A stretch of 64,000 nt of DNA, taken from contig OX467091.1 of assembly GCA_950106755.1 (NCBI GenBank), positions 19,795,538 through 19,859,537 of the forward strand, written 5' to 3'. A model generated the notes under the pieces. It was not told where the DNA came from. It saw nothing but the letters and a program-made list of their open reading frames with translations, and made no database searches. Positions 48,601 through 60,178 of this stretch are shown here, one piece after another. A program made the translations under genes and the position numbers. Position 1 is the first letter of the stretch. The number at the start of each line of letters is the position of its first letter. This stretch comes from Climacium dendroides. Taxonomy: Eukaryota; Streptophyta; Bryopsida; Hypnales; Climaciaceae.

Positions 48601-50125
48601 GAGGTAATTTATTCACCAATGTCTAATTGTCTTTATGGCTAAATCATTTATACACTAAAGTATAAACACCCAAAATATGAATAAGGTAAAGAGACCCATT
48701 ATGGACTAATTAAAAGACAATTGAGAAATTAGGAATCAAAGAGTTAGAAATGAGTTGAAAAATCACCATTGTGGGAATTCAATGAGCACTACCATGTGGC
48801 TTTTATACATGGCAAAAAATTCCTACATTATTTTCAAATGTAAAGGGACACTATTGGATTGTCATTTGAACCATATAGAGACTTTAAAAGCCACTCTAAC
48901 ATTCAAAAGGGCATGAATAGTCTCCTCCTACACTAGAATCTACATTAGAAAGCTATGTGATTTTGCTTTGACCACCTATAATATTTTTTTTCATAAAGGA
49001 ATTGAAAAAATATATATGGATTATTCCTAGATTTGTTGTTCTTTAGCTAAAATTTTTTGAATCCAATAAGTATAACTATGTGCAATGACCAATTGGTCTA
49101 TAATGGTCTTGCAACCTTAATCAAATTATCCTATATTCTTTTTGCACCATGGTCTTAGAACTAATTTTTGTTATTATGAACATCAACTACAATAAGTACA
49201 CGTATAATCCAAAGTATTAGTAATAAAATATTATTACTATCATTAAATATATATTATTTATTGAATTTTAATGGTAAGTGATAGATGGTTGCTAGCACGT
49301 GAGCCTAAGATCTTGAGTCCATGAGCCTAAAAGCCCATGCTTCTATATTATAAGCACCTTTCATGGTTATAGGATATTTAGTTTGTGTTATAGATACCTA
49401 TGTTATAAACACCTTCCATGACTTTAGGATATTTATATTATAGGTGCGTATATTATATTAGGAGCATCTTCTATGATTATAGGATACTTATATTTTACTT
49501 ATATATGTTATAGGCACCTTCGATAGTTGTAAAATACGTACTTACACCTAGGCTCAAAGCTTGTAGGTTCACCCATTTTGAGGCTTACACGCTAATGTCA
49601 TCAGTAAGTAATATAAGATTTCAACACACTTTAACATACATTATTTGAACATTGTATCACCGTGTTACTAAATTATAAATTTTCAAAGCATCTTTAGTTG
49701 GTGAATAAAAAATTGACATTATTAGGAACTTCTAAATTCTCATGTTCTTATTGTGTACATATTATGTCATCAATAATTTGGTTTTAGTATTTCTTTTGAA
49801 TCCAAATAAATATACTATATTTTGAACAATTCATGATGCATATGGGTGCATATATAGACACTACTTAATTGTGATCACCTAAAATTTGAGCATGTATGGT
49901 GACGAGAGGTGATTCTATGGGTTACAAAATCAATGCAAATTTTGTTAAATTTTTTCATATTTTGAGGTCTCTCCCTTAATATGTAGATTTTTTTTATAGT
50001 TTTTTTGTAAATAGTACACAAGGTAATTCAATTCAATTAATATTCCATACAATATTATTGATGAACAATATGATATGGTCTACATTATGTTTATACTATT
50101 GTACCTTTCTAGCAACTTTTGTAGA

Positions 50126-50176
<51 letters not shown>

Positions 50177-51495
50177 TGCCTAATTTTTAAAGATATCCTC
50201 CCCTCCATCTTACCTAATATTTGAAAATTGCATATGATTGAGGAAGAATTATAATATCCTTTTTTGACTTACCATTTATAGCAATCATGTCTTCAATATT
50301 CTATGCATTCCATATACAAATGACCCCTTGTTCTCTTAGAAACTATTAAATAAAGTAGAGAATAAAGTATTCAAATCTTTCCAAATGCCTATATGTTGTT
50401 CAATTTTAAAATTTAAATTATACTATAGTTCAACCTACAATATAAATTACATTTTAGTCTTGCCTAACTTTTTCTATGGACTTCAATTAAATATTAATCA
50501 CTTGAGTGCCAAAGCTTCTAGTAAATTATAGTATTTCATTAAAATGGAGTGATTGTCATCAAATTCATCTACACTCATCTCCCTTCCATCTAACAAATTC
50601 ATGCAAATATTTACACTAATTGGACTATATTCTTCCAACACTCATCCTTGTTGAAAACTTAATTAAAGTTGGTAAATGTGATTTGGAAGATGCTTTGAAA
50701 TAGAAAAAAATCATTTTTCTCTATACAAACAAATTTACTCCCTCCATCTTACTAAAAAACTCTAAATTAAAAATAGTGTATATACTACCCAAAACACTCT
50801 ATTTATTGATTTTGATTGTGGATTGTTGATTAAACAAAGTGGAATTTTTGAAAATGATTGAGTAGAAATTGATTTGAATTTGACATTGTTTGCTCAATGA
50901 TCAAAATCAATAAATGAAGCTACGTAGTGGTATAAGCACCATAAAGTAGAAGTACCTATTTGTGATAACTTAAGCATTTCAACCTATAGAATATGGGAAA
51001 TTCATTGAGAAATTGAGCTCAAGTGTGTGAACATAAAGATGAGGAAGAATGCAAAAAAAAAATGAATACTTTACTCAATATAAATGTGGATTTTTCATTC
51101 AAATCCATTTTGGTCTCATAGATGAACCTTGGCTTAGTTAGTTTTGGCACTTCTCCCTAAGCAAGGAGGAAAGAAAGATGAATGTTCAAGAAGGTACAAA
51201 TATATAATCTTTTTCAATAAATAGAGCTTCCAACTATTGTTTGCAATAAGTCACCCTAATAAAACCATCACAAGAAAATGTCTAAAATAGGTATTTTACA
51301 ATACATCCCATTTAGAGGTTTTTAGTACGACATGTTGTCTAAATTTAGAAACATCTTTTGCCAACTAACCAAGTCACTAGGGTAATAATTGAATTAACTT
51401 GTGAAATACCCCCAAATAATTATAAATTTTAGGAAGAAGGATTATAAACCCTGCTACTCATTCCTTAACTAAATTAACCAACGACCAAGCCACTA
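45671..51495. other. Long AT-rich spacer with one truncated TTAA element
   Basis: No gene is visible. About 47870-48424 is a type B fragment in the orientation of 18588-19513, ending GGTCCTTTAAGGG before TTAA (48425-48428). Its left half is missing or too diverged to place. A (TAA)n tract lies at 50127-50176. GATT/TATA-rich low-complexity sequence around 49310-49550 repeats TTATAGGCACCTT and ATAGGATA(C/T)TTA motifs several times. Confidence 0.55.
50127..50176 (+). repeat. (TAA)n microsatellite
   Basis: About 16 uninterrupted TAA units. Confidence 0.97.
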
Positions 51496-51827
51496 CACTA
51501 ATGATGTGTTATATTGTGATTAGTGTTACCTGGACTTTTACCTTGGTCACTCTAAACTTCAATTAGTTGGCATTTAGTGTTGTGTTCACTTTTTTGAGTA
51601 GTAACTTTTTTAAGCATGTCATAGGTTTCTTGAGTTCATACGTTTTTCTTTACATTTTGATGAAATAGTTAGGTAACACTAAATGTAAACTTGTAAAAAA
51701 TTTATACCCAATAATTGACAAATAGTGTCTATGTTGACATTTAGTGTTGGTAACATTAACCGAATTGTTGACAATTAGTGTTATGCTTCGTGATTAGTGT
51801 TGCCAACACTATTTATCATCATTAGTG
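51496..51827. mobile_element. MITE with CACTAATGATG termini, copy 2 (332 bases)
   Basis: This is near-identical to 13561-13900 over its whole length and flanked by TA. A short deletion removes part of the left terminus (ATAAATAG after CACTAATGATG). The high similarity of two copies 38 kb apart suggests relatively recent activity. Confidence 0.85.
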
Positions 51828-51859
51828 TACTATTTTTTTTCCCAAAGCCACGGTGTCAG

Positions 51860-52000
51860 CTCCTTACTGGTGGCGAGGGGCTCCAAATTTAGTTGGCAGC
51901 CAAAGTCCAATCCCCTGCCTGGCTGGTGAGGCTCTTCAGAGTCGGGGACCCAGCTGTACACCTGTTCGAATTCTAGCCGTGGATGTGATGCAAGCTGTCA
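51860..52000 (+). mobile_element. Possible tRNA-derived SINE fragment or tRNA-like island
   Basis: This is a sharply GC-rich patch in AT-rich DNA. It contains an A-box-like TAGTTGGCAGC (about 51891) and a B-box-like TGTTCGAATTCTAG (about 51962), about 70 bases apart. No cloverleaf is convincing. A plain open frame of 66 codons covers it but lacks a recognisable product. Confidence 0.3.
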
Positions 52001-52291
52001 GATCTACCGTTGATGGGAATGTCTGCGGCGGGCTGGGACGAATCGAAAATTAGTAAATAAGTTGCGTCAAATTAGTAAGTGGTGAGTGGCGACCTGGCTA
52101 AGCTTTCCTTTTTCTTTTTCTTTCTTTTTCTCTTTTTTTGAACGAACTGACTGGCTAGGCTTTCAAGTGGTTTCCTTGCTTTTTTTTGAGTGCAATTATT
52201 GTGGGTCACACTGATTGTACAGACATTAAAAGAATTAATTACAAACATTGCTACAGTCTATTTGCTGTGAAAATATCTTCAGATATTGGAG

Positions 52292-52621
52292 ATAAGGTAG
52301 GGGGTCCATAAATAACCCACCTAAGAGCTGGAACTAAAATTTAAGGAGGAGAAGCTTCCTGAAATTTCAAGTAACTTTTCCTTGAAACAGAAGTGGAACT
52401 GGCATCTAACCCAAGTCGTTTCCTATTTTTTGGAGCTTCGTGGAATTAGTTATGAAATTTTGAAGTTGAAATGGCATAGGGCTCTAAAATTGCCCGCCTC
52501 TTGAAATGTACATTGTTTGTACATTGTTGAAGGCTAAGAAAAAACAGCATGTACAACTAAGTGTACATTTGAGGAGGTGGATGATTTTAGAGCCTAGGCG
52601 CTTTTAGAACCTCCTACCTTA
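52292..52621. mobile_element. AAGGTAGG-family MITE, copy 2 (330 bases)
   Basis: The left ATAAGGTAGGGGGTCC and right AGAACCTCCTACCTTAT are inverted termini. It matches 24690-25018 along its length (GTGGAACTGGCATCTAACCC; GCATAGGGCTCTAAAATTGC). Non-coding. Confidence 0.85.
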
Positions 52622-55396
52622 TTTCACTCTATAGGCACTTGGTATAATAATGGATACCCTTGATTCTTCTTGTACAAATTGAGATGGAATCTTGGTTAAA
52701 AAAAAGTACACAAAAGAATAAAATTAAGTTGGTTCGACACTAATTTTTTGAAATTTGACACAATATTAATATTTTTATTTATTGTAGAAGAAAGCACTAC
52801 TTTTGAATTACTAATAGGTCTTGTTGTCATTAGAACTCATGAACCTCCATGTGTACAAATGGAAATATTTTTAGAAGTATTTTTTTGACTTTGATGGCTT
52901 TTAAAGTAATTTTCTTTATGTAAGGCAACCTAATTGTTAAAGCAACCTAATTTCACTATGTTTTATTCATATAAACAACTCCAAAATTTGACAATTTTTA
53001 CCTATAAAATGGCCATGACACTTTGAATCACCCAAAAACTTTAGTATACAAAAATTAAAATACAAAAATTAAAATAAAATTGAAATTGAAATATTTGATG
53101 ATTTTATTTCACAGGGCATTCAATTGCATGAAAATGTGCAATTATAAAAAAATTAAATTAAAAAAAAAATTGACCCATGTGATTACCTAATGTGCCATAC
53201 AAGACTTGATTCAAAAAAAAAAAAATTCCCCCAATTTTTTCCCCTTGGGGGACATCAGTTGAAAAAACAACCCTTCACTATAACATTGTTAACTAGTGGA
53301 ACCTCTACCTTCCAAATGGAGGTATAATTCCTCCCCACTTGGGGAATTTAATTACAATAAAAACCATATGACTGGAGCTTGTTTAATACCTTGTCACTAA
53401 TGGCCCATCCCAAGGCCCCTCCCCTCCTCCACATCAATTTGTGCAACACTTTTTTGAACTTTCAATGTTGGGAGATCTCCCTTTGTGTGAAAGCAAAAGG
53501 CCCCCCAATGCTTAATTAACCCTTAAACATCAACAAATATGTTTAGTATATGGTTGATGATAGGGAATTCTTCTAATAGGACAAAAGTGCAACTATTTGT
53601 CTTTAGAATTTCATTGTGAAAAGGAAAAGTCTTCTATAGGAGTTTTATTTTCAATGAGTGTTTTTGCAATTTTGTAAGTGATTGATTCACACGGTACCCA
53701 AAGGGATGATTTTTACAATCAACAATTTGTCCTTTAATCCTATAGCGTTGCTATGAACATTTATTGTTTGATAGATGACTTCACTTGGCACTGTAGAATG
53801 GAAAAAAAATTCATCAAATTTAATTATTTGGAGGGTACTTGAGTACAGTTTCAGTGAATAGTATTGCAAAATATTATCCTAAATTTTTAGAAGAAATATC
53901 CCCACTAATTGCAAGTTCAATACACTTGAACTTCAAAATGCAAGCTTTTCTAGCCCTTCCAAAAGGTGAAGTTTTGTCTTTCAACATTTTAAGAAAAAAA
54001 ACTCATATGTCTTATTAACTTGTATATTTTATCAATGCCTTGGAAAGTGGGTTGGAAACACATAAAAAAAAATTTAACCAAAAGAACTTAAAAAAATTGT
54101 GAAGTTTCAAATTTCACTTCACAATTTTTAAACTAATATGTGATTTCAATTTCTTCTAAAAGTTATTAGCATATTAGTTTTCTCTTTATTACTACTATAA
54201 AACTAAGAGCAAAAGATGACTTAATATGTTTCTTCTACCTTTATAGATGCAAAAATAAAACTCTTCATAACTTTTACCTCATTATTTAGAATTGAATGGT
54301 TCAATTATTTTGAGTAGTTGTCAATCTATATAATCTCCAAAAAATAATTTTATATTTTTTAGAATATATTTTTGATGTCCAATTTGACATTGTAATAAAA
54401 AAAAACTTTCTAACTTTTGCAATATCTATCATGATGACCTAAAACAAAGCTTCCTACGTAGATTATGATGAATAGCATCCACCCTAAAAAATTCACGCAA
54501 AACTTCAAAGTTTTAAAGTCAATAGAGCTTGTCCAAGTTCTCAATGAGCCCAAAGTAGGCTCCTTGGTCCTTTAGGGATTAAGGGTTAATGATAGTTCAA
54601 GCTTCAAATCAGTGGTCATGGGGCCTGTCTTTACAGGGTTAAGGGTTAACAATGTTATGACATGGGTTAGATTTTAGTTTCTCTGATGTTCATTCGTGTT
54701 GAAAAGAAATTCCCCATACACTCGTAAACCACTGCTAATAAACCTCCTGCTCATTTTGCAGGTAGGTTATTTGGAGCAATCCCACGATTACGTGCGTTTC
54801 CACATGTAATCATGAATTATGGATTCTTCATCCACGACTTTCATCTCAAACCCGTTCTTCATCCAATTGCGCCAATTGCGGTTTCTTGACAGTAGTTTAT
54901 ATCGACGAGTGCCTCTCATCATCATGCATTTCAAGAAGAAAAAAAAGTGCCTCCTCTTCAGGCTCCACCCTCCTTGTCAGCCCTTTTTTTTTCCTGAAAT
55001 GCCCTCCTCCTCAAACATTGCCCTATACAAGCAGCAGCGAGTATCATTCACCAATCATACGCCTAAACTAAGTTCTCCGGACTCCAAACAAGCATTTCCA
55101 GATTTGGCATTCTGGCATTCAGAGACGTTTGGATAGAACGCAGAAGGTTCCTTTCGACAAGACACTAATGGATGAAGATTCTAGTGGATGAATGCTCCTT
55201 GAAGATTCTAATGGATGAAATTTTCCTTACTGTACTGTGGCGACTGACGGAGTCCGTCGCTCAAATCTTCGGTGCTATTACAGGGCTGACGTCAAGGGGG
55301 ACCTGGCGACACTCTAAACGCAGCGAAGAGCATCTCACGGAAAACTGTAAAATCATCTTGAAATTCACATGGAACAATTACTCAAGAATCAGCTCT
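52622..55396. other. Spacer with a possible degraded TTAA element
   Basis: TTAA followed by CCCTTAAACATC at 53516-53531, and GGTCCTTTAGGGA followed by TTAA at 54566-54582, may be the ends of a decayed element of about 1.06 kb. The left terminus is poor. Several GGGTTAA strings follow near 54585-54645. Bases from 54750 are less AT-rich and hold frames of 60-112 codons without a recognised domain. Confidence 0.4.
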
Positions 55397-55755
55397 TACC
55401 GTAGAAATCATCCTTTTGTGAATCATTTGCTTAGAAAAATCCAGGAGGACTCATTGGAGGTCGAACTACTGTGCAAGACCTCCCCTTTTCATCTAAAATT
55501 TCAAGGATGAACATTTACACTTCTCTCTTGTTTAAAAAGATTTTTTTAGTCATCCATCGGACATTTAGTGTCCACAACAACGTTTCAAATGTTAAAACCG
55601 TGGAACGCGAGGCAAGTCACTATGGAAATCATCCTTTTGGATACTGTGTGAATCATTTGCTTCAAAGAGAAAACCAAGAACAATCATTGGCCCGTGCAAG
55701 ACTTCACTCGCACCCAAAATTTAAAAGATGAACATTTTGCACTTCTCTTCTCCAT
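55397..55755 (+). repeat. Diverged tandem duplication, about 220 bases apart
   Basis: TAGAAATCATCCTTTTGTGAATCATTTGCTT... (55400) recurs as TGGAAATCATCCTTTTGG...GTGAATCATTTGCTT (55622). Each is followed by CATTGG, GTGCAAGAC and GATGAACATTT. Frames differ between the copies, so a protein-coding origin is not supported. Confidence 0.7.
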
Positions 55756-56392
55756 GGGAGTGTCATACACAGGATACACATTGGAGTTAATCAGTGATGT
55801 ATGAAGAAGCTTTAACTAAGAGTAGTACAAAAGGAACACAACACCAAACTCTATGGACCCCACTTTTGATACTCCAAGAAATTTCTTCCTGTATTTTTTA
55901 CAAACTCAGGCTCTAGTTTCCTCCTGGCAGGCATTGCACACACTTTATGATTAACTCCATTATTAATTAGTGTCCCCAGCGACGTTACAAGGTGTTATTA
56001 AAACCCAGCCAGGGACTGATGATCAGGGAGGGGGAGGCAATGAATGGAAAAGAGACAAAAGCAAAAGAGACCCAAAGTTTCCGGTGCCGTGCGTCACGTC
56101 ACGGCCCGTTGCTTCGTCGTCCCGGCGGGCGAGGCCCCAGCAAAGCACGCACACCGCCGCTCCGCTGCGCTCCTTGCTTGCCAGGCAGTTCCGCAAAGGC
56201 GCAACCCCCCAAAAGCACGTCTGAAGGTCGCCCGCCTGCAATGCAATGAGGCCCCAGCAGCAGCTGATCGGAATTGGCCACAAACGAAGTCTGCTCGCCA
56301 CTTCCACGCCTCAAGCAGTGCAAACCTGGCCCCTCCGGCACAGTCTAATGACTTGATTAAACCTGGACATCCACTGCGTAGAATACCGTATA
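55756..56392. other. GC-rich patch, no gene assigned
   Basis: About 56030-56340 is strongly GC-rich with many CG steps and is open in several frames on both strands, as expected of GC-rich non-coding DNA. It could be an exon or promoter fragment of a lost gene. No domain is recognised and no good splice pair is seen. Confidence 0.4.
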
Positions 56393-56826
56393 TGTATTAG
56401 ATAAGTGATGAGCCGTGCTAGGAGCGAATAGGTTATCACATATAATCGGTTGTTGACTTTTCAACGCTAATGTGGCACTATCTCATTGGCAACTCGTCAC
56501 CATTGCCATTGTAGGTTGCAATTCATAACCTTCTTTCCTTTCAACTTACTTCCTACACCCTTGGATCATGAAGATCAAGGATTATGATTGAAAAATGTAC
56601 AACCGGTTATATATACGATAACCTATTCGCCGCTAACGCGGCTCATCGGTTATCTAATACATAATTAGTTGTACATTTTCCAGTCACAACCTTTGATCTT
56701 CATAATCCAAGGGTGTAGGAAGCAAGTTGAAAAGAAAGAAGGTTATGAGTTGCAATGGCAATGGTGACAGATTGCCAATGGGATGGTGCCACATTTAGCG
56801 TTGAAAAGTTAACAACTAGTTACAAA
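56393..56826. repeat. Compound foldback of the order a-b-a'-b'
   Basis: Segment a (about 56393-56455, GTATTAGATAA...GGTTATC) is repeated in reverse complement at about 56606-56667. Segment b (about 56446-56605, TTTTCAACGCTAATGTGGCA...) is repeated in reverse complement at 56668-56826. Similarity is high. The first pair alone would make a 275-base element with 60-base termini. Confidence 0.8.
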
Positions 56827-57044
56827 TTCTCTTTAGTTTCTTGGAAAAGTTCTCAGTTGTGGTTGCAACTATCTTGAATGTCTTGGAGTTTTACAAGAGC
56901 ACTCATGTGGCAATGGACCAAGTGTAAAAGCATCACCCTTGGGCCTTGCCGTAGAAAAATTGAAAATTGAAAGATGAAGAAACCAATACATCAAATGAAG
57001 CAGTTGAATCAACCAAGCAATCAACCGAGTGTTCTTGTTTTCAA

Positions 57045-57207
57045 GCCAAGTATAGTATAGGCTTGAGCTCTATTGAACTCTATTTTTAAGCATTGTTGTC
57101 GTTTTCAGGGCCGGCTTGTCGATAGACCATTCAAGTATAGTATAGACTTGAGCTCTATTTTCAAGCATCGTTGTCGTTTTCAAGGCCGGCTTGTCGATAG
57201 ACCATTC
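57045..57207 (+). repeat. Tandem duplication, about 80 bases x 2
   Basis: AAGTATAGTATAGGCTTGAGC...GGCCGGCTTGTCGATAGACCATTC occurs twice in a row with few differences. The 66-codon minus frame here simply reads the repeat twice. Confidence 0.85.
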
Positions 57208-57974
57208 ACTTTTCACAGAGAATAGGATAAGTTTTTTAGATAGGGTGTAACTTATCATCCGTTTTTCCATGAGAGGTGGACATATGATGATGCCTATTTT
57301 GTGCTATTATCTAACTATGCATGCAAAGGTTTGAGTTGGCAAAGATGTGTCATGAAAATGGATATCTTTGATAGATTTTTAAGGGTTCATGTCACCTCAC
57401 AAACAATCACAAGATGACATGTGGTACTTTTAAAAACAAAACAAAAACGACTTAATTTATGATTGAATTTGATCCTTATATAGGGTGTATTAATATATTT
57501 GTATTAAATAGTTTGCTACTACCTTTAATAGTAGTAACGGTCTATAAAAACTATTGTAAATGAAAAGTGTGTTAACGATATGTTTTATTAGTGAGGAGAG
57601 GTTTAACTAGCTTCACTTAAAAAATTAGTGTCACCACAAAATCTTATATTTTTGTGGTGATTGGTAGAATAAAAACAATATAGTAACCTACATTAATTCA
57701 AAATAGTATGACTTTGGTATATTAATGTTACATGCACTATTAGGACAAATTAGTGGTTAGAATATTGATGGCTCAAGGGCATGGGTAGTTGCAGTTTACT
57801 ATAATATGAAAGATTTCGTAAATCCTTGGCCTTGGTTCAATTGGAATTGGAAAAATGTTGCCTTTGAAAAACTTGAAAGACCTTTACCCTTGTTGCTTAA
57901 GTGTAGGCTAGGTTGTTTATAGACGGGATTTATCATCAATTTTTTTTGTTACTTCAACCTAATTTTTTTCCATT

Positions 57975-58520
57975 TGCATGGAAAGACACACTTGAATGCC
58001 TTGTTACAAGAAGTAGGTAAACAAGCCACAAGGATAGGCCAACAAAGATACTCAAAGTTCATCCACTCCCCTAATTTTTTTGAAAAAAACTAGAAGACAT
58101 GAAAAGGCTCACTCGAATGCCCTTGTTGTCACATGAAGTAGGTAAACAATTCACAAGGATAGACCAACAAACCAAGATTCTCAAAATATGACAAATATTT
58201 AAAATTTATCCCCTTCTCCAATATTTGTTTAAAACTAAAAGACATGAAAAGACACTTGAATTCTTTTGTTGTTGCATGGAAAAAATAAACAAGCTATAAA
58301 GACTCAAACCAACAAATAACGATTCTCAAAATTGAGAGATGCTCAAAGTTTATTCCCTCCCCCAATTTTTGAGAAAAACTAGAAGACATGGAAAGGCACA
58401 CTTGAATGCCCTTGATGTCATAGGAAGTAGGTGAACAAGCCACAAGGACAAACCAACAAACCAAGATTCCCCCAATCCACAAACTTTAGCCCTTCTTCCA
58501 ACGTTTTAAGAAAACTAGAA
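57975..58520 (+). repeat. Tandem repeat, about 145 bases x 4
   Basis: Units containing GGAAAGRCACACTTGAATGCC, AGGTAAACAAGCCACAAGGA and ACCAACAAACCAAGATTC start near 57980, 58101, 58246 and 58391. Copies are diverged by substitutions and small gaps. Non-coding. Confidence 0.85.
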
Positions 58521-60178
58521 ATTGGCATCCATTGATGACTTGTGTGGGTTGCATGAACATTTTGAAAACCATCTCTTAAATCTCCTCCTCCAAATTCTAG
58601 TTCTAACGCTCCCTACACATGAATTTTTCAAGTAAGTTCTTCAATCTCCCCCTCTAAATTCCAATTTGATATAAGCTTAAATAATTTCTTTACGTAAGTT
58701 GAAATTCTAAAATAATATCTTGGGGCTTTGGTTGTTTGTTCTTTGTGATGTGTTTGGGCTAATAAAACTTCTGGTTTTCCAAAAAGAAACTAGAAATTCC
58801 AAAATAATTCAGGTAGGAAATGCAACAAACTTAGTTAACTCCCAGTGTGCCCTATGCGGTTGCCACAACTGAAATAAAAGTAAAAGTAGTTTTCTAATTT
58901 TCTAATTCATAAAACTTCAAATTTCAATATCTTTCACACCATAGGACCAAACGCTACAATACAAAGCCCATGCACCCATCCTTGCAGAGAGCTTTCCAAT
59001 GATACCAAGAACACCACTGGGGACTCCCCAATCAAGAAATCTCACCAAACAACAAAACAAAACTAACAAAACAGCCTAACTTAAGGTATGCAGCAAACAT
59101 AGCTAACTACGTTTGCGACTGCCACAGTGCCGCTCCCCAGCAGAGCCGCCTCTTGCGCAGCGTTTTCCCGAAAGAATCTCGCTACAGAAACATCCCGATT
59201 CCCCTCTATCCTGCAATGGCGCTCACTCTGCAGATTCTTCAACGGAAAGCTCAAGCGAAGCGAAGCAAATCCACCGATCTGGGGAAGACCCCCTCCCCCT
59301 CCTGTGCCAGGCTTCGCCTCCTCCAAGGTCCCCGGGAGTCCAAGACCCAAGGTCCGTCGGAAATTGGGAAGCACTGTACGTGCACTTGAGCACGCATCTT
59401 CCCGGTTTGACCACCCCGGAGGTTCTGCAGGGGTTTTGCAAATTGGAGGTGTTTTGGGGAGTTTGGGAGTGTTTTAGGGAGCTTCGGGAGGTTCTCTGGA
59501 GCGAGGAGGACCCGCTTCCACTGTTGGATTGGAGACTGCTGAGCGAGTGCAGGGGGGACTATTCTAAAACAAGTAAGGCGCGTCCCTGCAACAACCAGGC
59601 CCTTCACGTGCACGGCGCATACCTCCGCCACTTGCCGACGCAGATGCTTGTCGTTAAATGCTAGCTGTGATACCAGCTGCGTAAGGAAATTCCTACCTTC
59701 GGTGGCGACCTTTACGTGTGTAGCGAGCGAGCGAGCGAGCTCTTCGAATCTGGATGGCGATTCTCAGGTCGGGATTCGGGTCAGGTGGGATGAGCGAGAT
59801 GAAGCCCCGGGCTGTGATAGCTGGGCACTATCTGGAATCAAAATCTTTCCGTGGTCGTAGAGCAGGTCGGTAAGGCGAATCCGATGCAGAAACGCTCTAG
59901 ATTCGCATCCTTGAGGGAAATCAGTTCCGTTTCGAGGAGTGGATACAGACTCTTGAATGGCGATTTTCTCTTTCGGAGTCCGGGCTGACTGAATCGTGTT
60001 GCATATCCACTGGTTGCGAGTTATGTTGCCGATTTTCTGGAATCCGAAGCGGGGGCATCTTTGAAGCCGTGCATTTGCGGGAATTTGTTGTGATTGTTCG
60101 ACGGTTGGAACGAGCGGTTGTTGCGAGAAACTACGCGATCTAGAGCTTGTAGAGCGTTTTGGGAGAGGGGGTGAAGCT
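58521..60178 (+). promoter_or_regulatory. Upstream region and probable leader of AMT copy 2, with a GC-rich open stretch
   Basis: AT-rich DNA gives way to GC-rich sequence at about 59100. A frame at 59113-59664 (183 codons) and two others are open through 59100-59660. One includes the hydrophobic, acidic stretch VFWGVWECFRELREVLWSEE and ends near a good donor (AACAA|GTAAGG, about 59571). This could be an exon of a small unrecognised gene or transporter leader sequence. I recognise no domain. A GCGAGCGAGCGAGC run lies near 59722. Confidence 0.3.
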
